64,000 nucleotides of DNA from positions 1,259,501 to 1,323,500 of the forward strand of contig NZ_CP080545.1 of NCBI RefSeq assembly GCF_019550795.1, in the 5' to 3' direction. Made by a program: the position numbers and the translations under genes. The notes under the pieces are model-generated. The model did no database searches. It had not been told where the DNA came from and worked only from the letters and a program-made list of their open reading frames with translations. Positions 25,226 through 34,348 of the stretch are shown here, piece by piece; position 1 is the stretch's first letter; each line of letters starts with the position of its first letter. This stretch comes from Paenibacillus sp. sptzw28 (GTDB taxonomy: Bacteria; Bacillota; Bacilli; Paenibacillales; Paenibacillaceae).

Positions 25226-26807
25226 CGAGGATTACGTGCTCGATTATTTGGAGGAAGAGATCCAGTGGACAAGTATGGGAATAACTCATGTTTACCGGGC
25301 AAGCTGTGCAGAAGAGGCCCTCAATATTACAAAGCGGGTAAATGTCTCAATAGTCCTCACCGATATCCAAATGCCTGAAATAAGCGGATTGGAGCTGCTC
25401 GAGGCTCTTAAGGGCGATTACCCTGACGCAAAGGTTATTCTTTTATCCGGGTATTCCGAATTCGAGTATGCCAAGAAGGCGCTGCAGCATGGAGCAGCCG
25501 ACTATTTGCTGAAGCCCGTCACCGTAGAAGAAGTAACCGATTGCTTGAGCAAAGTGTGCGCACAAATCAAAACGGAACAGCGGCAGAGGGACAATGTGTC
25601 AGCGGCGAGCGATGTGTTGAAGCTGGGAATTACCAGAATGAGAGAGCACTTGCTGCTTGATCTCCTGCTCGGCAAGCGGTACACCTCCGAGGAGGAACTG
25701 GGCCGGCAGCTTAAGGCGCTCAATCTGGAGCTGCAGCCGGACCAAAATTGCGTGCTTGCCTTAATCCGGATTGAAACGGGAGCGGAAGAAACGAAACGGG
25801 AGGATTTCGAGCTGTTCAGCTATGCTTTGCTCAATATGGCGGAGGAAATCTTCTTCGAGAAAATCGATGAGATTCCTTCCCTCTGGTCCTGCAAGGATCT
25901 GCATCGTTATGTCGCCATTGTGTTCCCCGCCCATTCGCCCGGTAAACAACCGGAACTCGGCCGGCGGTTAGCTTCGCTTCAGCAGGCGGTTCAAACTTAT
26001 ATGAAGCGTACCGTTTCCATCGTGATTACACATCCTTTCGCATTCCGGCATGAGCTCCATCGTCAATATTTGCAAGCGGTGAACGTATTCTGGCGGCTGG
26101 TCGGAACGCGCAGCGGAATTGTGCTTACGATGAACGATGCGGAGGCAGACAAAGAACTGAAGCCTTTAACCCGGCTTCATCTATCGCCCACCCTGCCCCA
26201 GCTAATGGAATCCGGCCGTTGGGAAGAAGTCACGGACAGGCTCGACCTCATTCTGGGTGAGCTGGATATGCCGCCATACCGGACGCAGCAGCATCTTCTG
26301 GAGGCGGTTTATTACCTGTTCAGCAGCTTCTCCTTCATGGCTCACAAGCAGGGGGATTCTTTTGCCGATATGATCGATAGCCCGGCTTTACTGAACGATC
26401 CGTTCTATTTTCAGTCTACGGATAAAATTAGAGAGTGGTCCTTTTCGCTCATTGAACAGTTCAAACGGTCCTTGCAGGAATCTGCGCCCGGCCCGAGTCA
26501 TGTCATCCGGCAAATCCAAGACTATATCGAACGCAATCTGCAGGAGGATGTATCTCTCACCCGTATTGGCGAACATGTATACCTTCACCCGGTCTATCTG
26601 TCCCGCTTGTACAAGAAAGAGACGGGAGAAAGCCTGTCCGCTTATATATCGCGTGTCAGGTTGGAGAAAGCGGCGGGGCTGCTGATGTCTACCAATAAGA
26701 AGGTCGCCGATATTGCCAAAGAGGTCGGCTATCAGAAAACACAATATTTTATTCATTTATTCAAGGACTACTATGATTGCACCCCTCAGAACTTCCGGAA
26801 CCGATAA
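25203..26807 (+). CDS. YesN-type response regulator (REC plus AraC HTH)
   Basis: 534 residues. The receiver domain begins MNVLLVDDEDYVLDYLEEEI; phosphorylation site D54 lies in VLTDIQMPEISG, and KPV is present in YLLKPVTVEEV. The long middle is the usual YesN linker. The C-terminal AraC domain has two HTH motifs, from VIRQIQDYIERNLQEDVSLTRIGEH to KVADIAKEVGYQKTQYFIHLFK. It should bind DNA near the divergent permease promoter (23.4 kb) and possibly the binding-protein promoter. ATG 25203 is used; ATG 25197 is also possible. The gene ends just before a strong terminator. Confidence 0.92.
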   Translation: MNVLLVDDEDYVLDYLEEEIQWTSMGITHVYRASCAEEALNITKRVNVSIVLTDIQMPEISGLELLEALKGDYPDAKVILLSGYSEFEYAKKALQHGAADYLLKPVTVEEVTDCLSKVCAQIKTEQRQRDNVSAASDVLKLGITRMREHLLLDLLLGKRYTSEEELGRQLKALNLELQPDQNCVLALIRIETGAEETKREDFELFSYALLNMAEEIFFEKIDEIPSLWSCKDLHRYVAIVFPAHSPGKQPELGRRLASLQQAVQTYMKRTVSIVITHPFAFRHELHRQYLQAVNVFWRLVGTRSGIVLTMNDAEADKELKPLTRLHLSPTLPQLMESGRWEEVTDRLDLILGELDMPPYRTQQHLLEAVYYLFSSFSFMAHKQGDSFADMIDSPALLNDPFYFQSTDKIREWSFSLIEQFKRSLQESAPGPSHVIRQIQDYIERNLQEDVSLTRIGEHVYLHPVYLSRLYKKETGESLSAYISRVRLEKAAGLLMSTNKKVADIAKEVGYQKTQYFIHLFKDYYDCTPQNFRNR

Positions 26808-26831
26808 GAATCCCCAAAAAGTGCATGAGAA

Positions 26832-26873
26832 AAAGGGCTGAACCCGGGACATACTTACCCGGGACAGCCCTTT
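26832..26873 (+). terminator. Terminator of the two-component pair
   Basis: AAAGGGCTG-CCCGGG pairs with CCCGGG-CAGCCCTTT around a nine-base loop, with a short T run after. It separates the two-component genes from the convergent binding-protein gene. Confidence 0.8.
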
Positions 26874-26880
26874 GCTTCAA

Positions 26881-26925
26881 TATCAGAAAGTATAAGTTTC
26901 GCTTCCATACTTTTCTGATATTTCT
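26881..26925 (-). terminator. Hairpin, probable terminator for the convergent binding-protein gene
   Basis: ATATCAGAAAGTAT pairs with ATACTTTTCTGATAT apart from one bulged base. It lies about 60 bases beyond the end of the minus-strand gene and has no strong T run, so the role is inferred. Confidence 0.45.
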
Positions 26926-26982
26926 AAGGGAAGAAACTTGCTTTCCGCCAAAGGACGGTGTGAGCCGTTTCTTCTTGAGGTT

Positions 26983-28671
26983 TTACGGATTCACGCTTTT
27001 GTACCATTCGTTAACTTCTTTTTCGATCTGGTCGCCGCCTTTGCTTTTCCAATCGGTCACGAACGTATCGAATTTATCGAGCGGCTCGTTGCCATAGATG
27101 ATTTTGGCAAAAGTCTCAAGCTCCATCGTTTTCAAATTATCGCCTTTGCTTCTCATCGTTTCCGTAGGAGCGCCCAGAAACTCGGTCGGCGCATTAATGC
27201 CGGTCATTTCATAATTCAAAGCTCCGGCACGGATTAGCTCTTTATCTTGACTGAGGATTTCATTGTGCGCTCTCGTCTTGGGCTCGCCGCCTTTGTAAAT
27301 ATATTCGTAGTTGGCTGAACCTTGGAACGGAATCGCTGGTGTATTCCAGAACAAGTTATACTTGCCGGACGAAGCTGCCTTCTCCATCGGAGTTGGAAAC
27401 TTCTTTGGGTCATAGACAGGCTTGCCGTCTACCATTGCATAATCATAGCCTTCGAAGAAACCGTTCTTGAAATCGCCCGTTTCGAACGGATTATCATAGA
27501 TTTTATCCAAATAGAAGAAGAAGGCATCCATATGCTTGAAATCTTTATTGAACATCATGACTTTGCCTTCATTTACGTACCCGGTGTATCTGGCGGATTT
27601 ACCGTCCGGCCCGGTTGGAAGAGTATACGCTCTGAGCTTCGCGTTCGGATTGGTACCTTTGACATCGCCGAGAGGCCAACCTAACGCCCAGAACGGAGCT
27701 GCAATCATGCCCGACTTGCCCTGAATAAAACTCTCGGTTGCTTTGACTTCATCAAGCGCGGCCAATTCGGGATCCAAATACCCTTTCTTGTACCATTCCT
27801 GCAGTTTACTAAGGCCCGTCTTGATCTCCGGCTGAATCGATCCGTATTTCAAGCTGCCGTCATCGGCTTTCTGCCAATTCCCCGTAATAAATTTTCCGGT
27901 ATACGCGCCGAATACAAAGCTCGCATCGGACATCCAGTTAGAGAACCCGTTCCGGGCCGAAAAACTGAAGCCGAACGTATCCTTCTTACCGTTGCCGTCC
28001 GGATCCTGATTGGTGAAAGCATCCATGACCGTCTCGAATTCATCGATTGTCGTAGGCGCTTTCAATTTCAATTTATCCAGCCAATCCTGGCGAATCCACA
28101 GGACGGGGTTCGTTCCGTCTCCGCCCGAGAAGATTGGAAGTCCCATCAGCTGCGTTCCATTCTTCACTTGATTGAGCGCTTTACTGTTATCTGCATAAAT
28201 CTTTTTAATCCGCTCGGGTGCATAATTCTCGAAATCTTCTCCGATATCCTTCACCTTGCCGGATTGAATGAGGTCGGCGATCAGGTTGACGTCCTGCACG
28301 ATGAACACATCGGGCAGTTGGTCTTGAGTCGTTAGTGAAAGTCTGAGCTTTGTATGATAAGCCGCATTGTCAGGCGTATCCCAAAGGTCCTTAATTATAA
28401 TGCCAAGCTTGTCCTTCGCCCACTTGTTATGGACGTTGTTGTTAATATCTTCGCCTTTGATAAAGGTATAGTCCGAGCCTACGACGCGGGCGGTCGTAAT
28501 CGTAACCGGAGGTTCGAATTTGCCGGCAGCATTTTGCACCGGTTTTGTTTCCCCTTCAGGCGCATTCAACTCGTTTGCGGAATTCGAATTGCCGCCCCCA
28601 TTGGAAGAGCATCCGACCGCGGTTGCGAGAACCAGCGTCAGCATCAACGCAACCCATTTGTTTCTCTTCAT
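26983..28671 (-). CDS. Extracellular sugar-binding lipoprotein
   Basis: 562 residues. The lipoprotein signal is KRNKWVALMLTLVLATAVGC, lipobox ATAVGC, followed by a Ser/Asn/Gly linker. The mature part has IRQDWLDKLKLKAPTTIDEFETVMDAFTNQDPDGNGKKDTFGF, a loop typical of LplA/YtcQ-type proteins, including the DPDGNGKKDT calcium-like motif. It presumably supplies substrate to the LplB/YtcP permeases at 21.4-23.3 kb. Unlike many such loci, the binding-protein gene is not in the permease operon but transcribed convergently with the regulator. The substrate is unknown but is expected to match the GH50-like hydrolase. Confidence 0.92.
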   Translation of the reverse strand: MKRNKWVALMLTLVLATAVGCSSNGGGNSNSANELNAPEGETKPVQNAAGKFEPPVTITTARVVGSDYTFIKGEDINNNVHNKWAKDKLGIIIKDLWDTPDNAAYHTKLRLSLTTQDQLPDVFIVQDVNLIADLIQSGKVKDIGEDFENYAPERIKKIYADNSKALNQVKNGTQLMGLPIFSGGDGTNPVLWIRQDWLDKLKLKAPTTIDEFETVMDAFTNQDPDGNGKKDTFGFSFSARNGFSNWMSDASFVFGAYTGKFITGNWQKADDGSLKYGSIQPEIKTGLSKLQEWYKKGYLDPELAALDEVKATESFIQGKSGMIAAPFWALGWPLGDVKGTNPNAKLRAYTLPTGPDGKSARYTGYVNEGKVMMFNKDFKHMDAFFFYLDKIYDNPFETGDFKNGFFEGYDYAMVDGKPVYDPKKFPTPMEKAASSGKYNLFWNTPAIPFQGSANYEYIYKGGEPKTRAHNEILSQDKELIRAGALNYEMTGINAPTEFLGAPTETMRSKGDNLKTMELETFAKIIYGNEPLDKFDTFVTDWKSKGGDQIEKEVNEWYKSVNP

Positions 28672-29285
28672 TGTATAACCCCTCTCTGAAATTCAGTCTG
28701 CACCTTAATGGTAGCAAACTGAAACAACCTGCGTATATGCCCTAATCTAAACAATCATAACCTTGGCATGAACTGGCCTGGTGTCTGCAAATATCTCTGC
28801 CCGGAAATGGGCAATCCCACTATGTTGGTTGAATCCGCGCAGTGGAACAAATGGAGATCGATTATGAAATCAGCTTGTCACTATTTTCGGAGAATAAGGC
28901 CGGCAGTCGACGATATCCATTTCGGCAAGATTTCGGTGCGAATGCCGTAAATTTAATGGAGATAACTGGGAAACTTGTCGCCGGCTTGGCGATTATCATA
29001 CCTGAAGCATAATGGCATATGTTCATAGTAGGACGATAGGACGGGAAGCTTACTCGTTCTTTTGGCGCTTGATGCGAAATTTGCCATCTGGAATATTTAA
29101 CTAAGATGAATAATATATTACAGCTTGTGCAGAGGGGAGGGATGCAGGCTTTTTTGTGTGGTTAAAGCTGTTTTTGAGCACGCTTACATTTCCAATTTTA
29201 TTTCAGAGAGAACTCGGAGATAACAGAAGGGATTCCAGCTTTGCCTGAATAACACTTTGAAAATTTAATACAAGGAGGAATGATT
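28672..29285. other. Intergenic region with a possible gene remnant at 28851-29012
   Basis: The region holds the leaders of two divergent genes. A short plus-strand frame at 28851-29012 reads MEIDYEISLSLFSENKAGSRR and on for 53 residues. It looks protein-like but has no ribosome binding site and I cannot place it firmly. The rest shows nothing clear; AAGGAGG (29272-29278) belongs to the next gene. Confidence 0.35.
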
Positions 29286-32200
29286 GTGGAAAAAGGAACG
29301 ACTTTGTTTCTGCTCAAAAGCGACAGCGAAGGAGCATACGATGGTTCCGTGAAGGGGATATCAATCGCCCGGTCGGTCAATGCTAAGCCGCTTGAGAGGG
29401 ATATGGGCTTCCGACTGGAGAAAGGCTATATCGAGCTGGCGCGCAATAAAGACCTTGAACAGCTTCAGGCCTTCACGCTGGAGGCTACGATCCAGCCCGA
29501 TTCGATCGGAGGCGCTAGGCAGAATATCATGGAAGCGCAGAGCCCGTCCGTGGCGCTGTTTATTGAGTCGAACGGCAAGCTGATCGGCTCCGTACATACA
29601 GCTGCCGGGTGGGTGAGCGTGGACAGCGGCAGCACTCTTATTAAAGCCGGTGAAGCCGTTGGCGTTCGGTTCACAAGGGATGATGCAGGGGTCATGGAGC
29701 TTCATATCAATGACCGGGTTGTCGCCTCCAAAGCTATTCCCGGGCCGATTCGGAATGTCGGAGCGCTCGGCTTCAAGCTTGGAGCGGGCATCGACGGCAA
29801 AGTATACGCATTTACAGGCAGGATCAGCGGAACGGTCATCCGAAATGGCGCAGTCGGTGCTAACTATACGACCGAGAAGCAGAAGCTTGCAGCCAGTATT
29901 GAACAATCCGTCCGTCAAGCTATCGGAATTCAGGACATCAAGGTCAACCTGCTTCCAGACCTCAGCAGAGCGCGGCTGCAGCCGGTGAAAGATATAATGA
30001 ACGCTGCCGGCGTCGATAAGCTGACCGATCTAGGTACGCTTAAATTCGTTTCCAAGACCGTTATGACGCCCGGTAAAATTATTGTCGCACCCAAGAAGGG
30101 CGGCGGCAAAGAGATCGATTGGTCGCAGATCGCCAAGGATATATCGCAGTTCACGGATATCGGAGTGAAACGCGAGAATCTGGCGAAATATTTAACCAAC
30201 CGAAACAGCACGCCAACGCTTAAGAAGTGGATACCCAATTCACCGACGACACCTCCCATTTCATCTATTCCGCGGCCTACCATTCCTACCCGGCCGACGA
30301 TACCGACGCCTACAATTCCGAGAACTTCGCCTGCAGCCGGCATGCATATCCAACCTGTGAGACGTACTGGGGTCCTCCTGCCCACGAACGTTCTTCGTGA
30401 GAGCCCGGTTCTACGCAGGCTCGGGGCTTCAACAACGATATCCGAGCTTATTACCATTAACCAGAACACCATTGAGCTGAATGATACGAAGATTATCGAT
30501 AAGCTAGAAGCGGGGAATCCCGCAGCATGGCCTTCGTTAACCGACAAGGGCGCTCAGCTAATCAGTCTCAAAACAATTCCTGTCTCGAGTGCGGTCATCA
30601 TCGCCAATACGCTTGATCTGACAGAGACCGAACTGATAGTCGAACCGAATGTTACGACGTTTTATATTATTGCGGAGAAAATCATCTGCGGCAATAATGC
30701 GAAAATCACATGGCGCCGCCCCGGCGGCGTAACGCCTCCCCGTCTCGATAATCCGGACCTGAACGGACGGGGCTGGTCCGGCGTGCATACGAAGCCGGAC
30801 TCGCGCGACGGCTTGAACGGCGAAGACGGCCGTTCCGGTGAACCGGGAATCGACGGCGCTAAAGGCAGCAGCTCTCCGAATCTGGAAATATGGGTCAGAG
30901 ACATGAGTGCGATGCCGAACATCGATATGAACGGCGAAGACGGCCGAAAGGGCGGACGTGGACAGCGCGGCGGACGCGGCGGCGACGGCGCCGACGGGCA
31001 TGTCGGCGAACGCTGGTGGTTGTTCGGCTGGCACTGCTCGGCAGATCCGGGCGATGGCGGAGAAGGCGGCGACGGCGGCATGGGCGGACGCGGCGGACGC
31101 GGGGGTACCGGCGGCGCGGGCGGCAACATTACGATCGGTGTGCTCGAAGGTACGCTGGTGTCAACGGTCACAAACCGCGCATTCAAAATTAAGAACCAAG
31201 GCGGCCAGCGCGGGCGTGGAGGTGATGGCGCCGATGGCGGATCCCCCGGCGCAGGCGGCCTCAGCGGTATCGGCGAAACGTGCCGTGACGCACGGAACGG
31301 AAGAGCGGGCGCGCAGGGCCAGCGCGGCAACCCGGGGATGGATGCCGCTTATGAAGGTATCGACGGCAGCATCCGGTTCTTTGAATTTACAGAGGATGCA
31401 TGGGAAGACCTGCTTGAACGGCCATGGCTTTCCGAGATTTCGCCGACTCAGGCATTTACGGGCGATAAGCTTACCCTTCGCGGCAGCCATTTCACCAGTC
31501 ATGACCGGGTTGTTTTCGGCGGAACGGTAATGGTTCCGGTAGTCAATGCGGATGAAAGCTTGTCCATTACCATCCCGCTCGAGGCGACGGGCGGCGAGAA
31601 GACAGTTTATGTGCGCCGGGAGGACGGAACGGAGAGCAACCGGCTTACAGTCCGGATCAAGCCGCAGCTCGATGCATTCAGCGGCGGACTCATACCGGGT
31701 TCGACGATTGCGCTTACGGGACGCGCTTTCCTGCCGGGCGCTTCAGTTCTCATTAACGGAGCCGCAGCGCCGGCGACCGTCATCGACCGGAAGCATATCA
31801 CCTTCGTCATGCCCGGCACCGGCGGAGGCGGCAGCGCCGGCGGCAGCGCATCCCTGCAGGTGCGCAATCCCGACGGGCTCGTCAGCAACAGCCGTACGGC
31901 CTCCGTTGCGAGGGTACTCGAAATTCCGTTCAAATACGGTGTACACAATTTGACTTTCAAGAACTTCTCGGACGGACTGCCGACATGGGGAACCTATCAG
32001 GATACTTTCGGCTCGGCCGAGGTTTGGCACGAGCAGCTCGATCCGGTATTCGGCCATCCGATTCTGACCGCGGCATTTTACGGATTCTATCATTATTTCC
32101 TCAAAGGCAAAGCCAACGGCGGTCTGGCGACAGGATACTGCACCTCCTTGGCCAGCCTGGTCGCCGATAATTTCTGGCAGGGTCGCCTCGATACGCCTAC

Positions 32201-33395
32201 ATTGACCAAGGCAGGTCTGCAGACGATGCTGACAGGTGTGCACGGCAAGCTGCTCAGCCGGGAAAGCCTGATTCATTTCCACGATCAAGGCCGCGAAGGG
32301 ATTGCACGCGTGGAGAGGACATACCGTGAGATTGAAGCGACCTTCCTGCGCGGGTGCGACCGCGAGAACGCTCCGCTGCTGTTCTTCATCCCTTCTGGCG
32401 AAGTGTGGGATGCGGGATACACCGACAAGCTGAGCGACTCGCACTGCGTCATGCCGTACAAGTTCGTCTACCCGGACGGTCATCCCGGACCGCAGCTCTC
32501 TGCGGACGGAACGACGACAGTGACAGATCTCGACGGTGTCCAGCTCTTCGTCTGGGATTGCAACAGGCCAACGTCGGATTTATGCAAGCTTACCTTTAAA
32601 CGAAGCGGCAGCGTGTTCACATTCGAATATTCATGCGATCCGGGCGTCACGGAATTCCGCAGCCAGGACGGGATTACGCTCGGCATGATGACCAACGGCC
32701 AATATATGCTGGCAGACCACGATTTGCCGTTCAGCGGACCGTTCGGATTGACCCGTTTCGTTATCGATTTCCTGCTCTCGCCGGCTGATCTGCAAATTAC
32801 CGACGAGAACGGTCTTGCGACCGGACGATTCGGCTCGCAGCTTCATGCGGATATTCCGGACAGCCATCTGTGCTATTTGGTTCCGGGCGCTTACCTGCTG
32901 CCTGAGAACGTCGCGCTTTCTCGCAGGATCGTCGGCACCGGCAGCGGGACTTACACGTATAATTCGATTTTGCCCAATGGACTGTCGGTCGTTATCTCGG
33001 GGGTATCCACACAGGTCGGTCAGGAGGATCTGCTCTCGGCAAATGAAGACCATTCACAGCTTCGCTTCACGCCAGGGGCGGAGAAGGAATTTACGATGAC
33101 AATTGCCCGTCAGGTCGACGATCAGGTCCGGGCTGTCGCCATCCAGGGAATTGGCGGGGGACCTCTGTCGGGGCTCGATATTACGCTGTCGCCCGAGCTG
33201 TCGCTCGTAAGAGTAGGCAACCGGAGCAGCGGGAAAACAGTCGATGTGCGTGCTTTTACGATTGATAAGAAAACCAATACGCCGCTGAACGACAAGGTGG
33301 AAGCGGTCCATCTGCCGACTAGCCACGATCTGGTGGTCGCCGTCTCGGATTGGGACGCCCTTGACTTGAACGTACAGACGCTCAGCTTCTCGTAA
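29286..33395 (+). CDS. Very large multidomain protein: LamG-like, Pro-rich, Gly-rich, IPT/TIG, putative papain-like cysteine hydrolase
   Basis: 1369 residues from GTG 29286, seven bases after AAGGAGG. No signal peptide or membrane helix is visible. Residues 1-190 read like a LamG/ConA-type fold (FTLEATIQPDS..., VRFTRDDAGVMELHINDRVV). Residues 310-355 are Pro/Thr-rich (PTIPTRPTIPTPTIPR). Residues 500-690 are Gly-rich with many GGRGGDGADG-type tracts. Two IPT/TIG-like modules follow (WLSEISPTQAFTGDKLTLRGSHF; PQLDAFSGGLIPGSTIALTGRAF). Near the C-terminus C952 (GYCTSLASLV), H1053 (SDSHCVMPYKF) and D1091 (LFVWDCNRP) are spaced like a papain-type triad with the H...Y.F...v.vyD.N.P pattern. It is monocistronic with its own terminator. 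Function unknown: it might be a surface or injected effector, or an intracellular protein. Confidence 0.75.
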   Translation: MEKGTTLFLLKSDSEGAYDGSVKGISIARSVNAKPLERDMGFRLEKGYIELARNKDLEQLQAFTLEATIQPDSIGGARQNIMEAQSPSVALFIESNGKLIGSVHTAAGWVSVDSGSTLIKAGEAVGVRFTRDDAGVMELHINDRVVASKAIPGPIRNVGALGFKLGAGIDGKVYAFTGRISGTVIRNGAVGANYTTEKQKLAASIEQSVRQAIGIQDIKVNLLPDLSRARLQPVKDIMNAAGVDKLTDLGTLKFVSKTVMTPGKIIVAPKKGGGKEIDWSQIAKDISQFTDIGVKRENLAKYLTNRNSTPTLKKWIPNSPTTPPISSIPRPTIPTRPTIPTPTIPRTSPAAGMHIQPVRRTGVLLPTNVLRESPVLRRLGASTTISELITINQNTIELNDTKIIDKLEAGNPAAWPSLTDKGAQLISLKTIPVSSAVIIANTLDLTETELIVEPNVTTFYIIAEKIICGNNAKITWRRPGGVTPPRLDNPDLNGRGWSGVHTKPDSRDGLNGEDGRSGEPGIDGAKGSSSPNLEIWVRDMSAMPNIDMNGEDGRKGGRGQRGGRGGDGADGHVGERWWLFGWHCSADPGDGGEGGDGGMGGRGGRGGTGGAGGNITIGVLEGTLVSTVTNRAFKIKNQGGQRGRGGDGADGGSPGAGGLSGIGETCRDARNGRAGAQGQRGNPGMDAAYEGIDGSIRFFEFTEDAWEDLLERPWLSEISPTQAFTGDKLTLRGSHFTSHDRVVFGGTVMVPVVNADESLSITIPLEATGGEKTVYVRREDGTESNRLTVRIKPQLDAFSGGLIPGSTIALTGRAFLPGASVLINGAAAPATVIDRKHITFVMPGTGGGGSAGGSASLQVRNPDGLVSNSRTASVARVLEIPFKYGVHNLTFKNFSDGLPTWGTYQDTFGSAEVWHEQLDPVFGHPILTAAFYGFYHYFLKGKANGGLATGYCTSLASLVADNFWQGRLDTPTLTKAGLQTMLTGVHGKLLSRESLIHFHDQGREGIARVERTYREIEATFLRGCDRENAPLLFFIPSGEVWDAGYTDKLSDSHCVMPYKFVYPDGHPGPQLSADGTTTVTDLDGVQLFVWDCNRPTSDLCKLTFKRSGSVFTFEYSCDPGVTEFRSQDGITLGMMTNGQYMLADHDLPFSGPFGLTRFVIDFLLSPADLQITDENGLATGRFGSQLHADIPDSHLCYLVPGAYLLPENVALSRRIVGTGSGTYTYNSILPNGLSVVISGVSTQVGQEDLLSANEDHSQLRFTPGAEKEFTMTIARQVDDQVRAVAIQGIGGGPLSGLDITLSPELSLVRVGNRSSGKTVDVRAFTIDKKTNTPLNDKVEAVHLPTSHDLVVAVSDWDALDLNVQTLSFS

Positions 33396-33419
33396 TACAA
33401 CTGTATCGCACTTGCAGAG

Positions 33420-33468
33420 CCGCGCAGCAGATGAGGGCCCATTCGCCTTCCTGCCTGCGCGGTTTTTG
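33420..33468 (+). terminator. Rho-independent terminator of the 1369-residue gene
   Basis: CCGCGCAG pairs with CTGCGCGG, followed by TTTTT. The loop is long (about 30 bases) but the stem is strong. Confidence 0.7.
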
Positions 33469-33594
33469 CCGATTCGGCCGGATGCTTTCCACGGAATAGT
33501 TAACCCCTGTTATTCAAATCAGCAATCGAGAAGAAATGCGCGGTAGGTATAAATGATAACCTTGAAACAAGCAAATATAGGAGGTGGAATTCAT

Positions 33595-34308
33595 TTGACT
33601 AACAGCAATTTGGCTTTTCCCAAAATCGTGTCCCAGGAAGAATGGCTGGCTGAACACAAACAACTGCTCGCCAAGGAAAAGGAAGCGACCCGTGCGCTGG
33701 ACGCACTGGCCGCAGAGCGTCGCAGACAGCCGATGGTCCGCATCGACAAGGGTTATGTTTTCGAGGGTAAGGATGGTTCGGCGAGTTTGCTCGATCTATT
33801 CGACGGACGACGGCAGCTCATCGTCTATCACTTCATGTTCGACCCAGGCTGGAAAGCGGGGTGCGTCGGCTGTTCGATGCTGGTTGACGGCATGGGCCAT
33901 CCGGCTCATTTGCAAGCCCGCGATACCTCATTGGTCCTCGTCTCCCGTGCGCCCCTTGAGGGGATCGAGCCGTTCAAGAAGCGGATGGGCTGGAACATAC
34001 CGTGGTTCTCCTCCTTCGGAAGCGACTTTAACTATGATTTTGGCGCAACGACCGATAAAGGCGAGGTATCCTGTTTAAGCGTCTTTCTCCGAGATGGAGA
34101 AAATGTCTTCCGTACCTACTTCACCTCTGCCCGCGGCTCCGACAGGCTGAACGCCAGCTTCAATTATCTGGACCTGACGCCGCTCGGCCGGCAGGAGGAT
34201 TGGGAAGATTCACCTGAGGGATGGCCGCAATCTCCGCCGTATAAGTGGTGGCGGCGCCACGACGAATACGAGCATTCCAAGGGTTCGGACTCCTGTTGTA
34301 ATTCGTGA
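33595..34308 (+). CDS. DUF899 (thioredoxin-like fold) family protein
   Basis: 237 residues. The blocks VIVYHFMFDPGWKAGCVGCSMLVDG, FKKRMGWNIPWFSSFGSDFNYDFG and LSVFLRDGENVFRTYFTSARG are typical of DUF899, whose members have a thioredoxin-like fold with a CxxC-type pair (here GCVGC). Length and ending (SPEGWPQSPPYKWWRRHDEY) agree with the family. TTG 33595 is chosen because AGGAGGTGG lies 10 bases upstream; ATG 33553 would place this site inside the coding region. The family's reaction is not known; redox roles are suspected. It stands alone. Confidence 0.85.
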   Translation: MTNSNLAFPKIVSQEEWLAEHKQLLAKEKEATRALDALAAERRRQPMVRIDKGYVFEGKDGSASLLDLFDGRRQLIVYHFMFDPGWKAGCVGCSMLVDGMGHPAHLQARDTSLVLVSRAPLEGIEPFKKRMGWNIPWFSSFGSDFNYDFGATTDKGEVSCLSVFLRDGENVFRTYFTSARGSDRLNASFNYLDLTPLGRQEDWEDSPEGWPQSPPYKWWRRHDEYEHSKGSDSCCNS

Positions 34309-34348
34309 GAGATCCGATCCGTTTGATAAGGCAATATATCCCTGAAAG

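Noticed and set aside
30558..31330. Minus-strand frames over the Gly-rich tract (Ala/Pro-rich products)
   Set aside because: They arise from reading the GGC-rich sense repeats backwards; no starts with binding sites and no domain.
30700..31330. Repeat array resembling CRISPR or tandem repeats in the 31 kb region
   Set aside because: The repeats are irregular Gly codons in a continuous reading frame, with no spacers and no cas genes.
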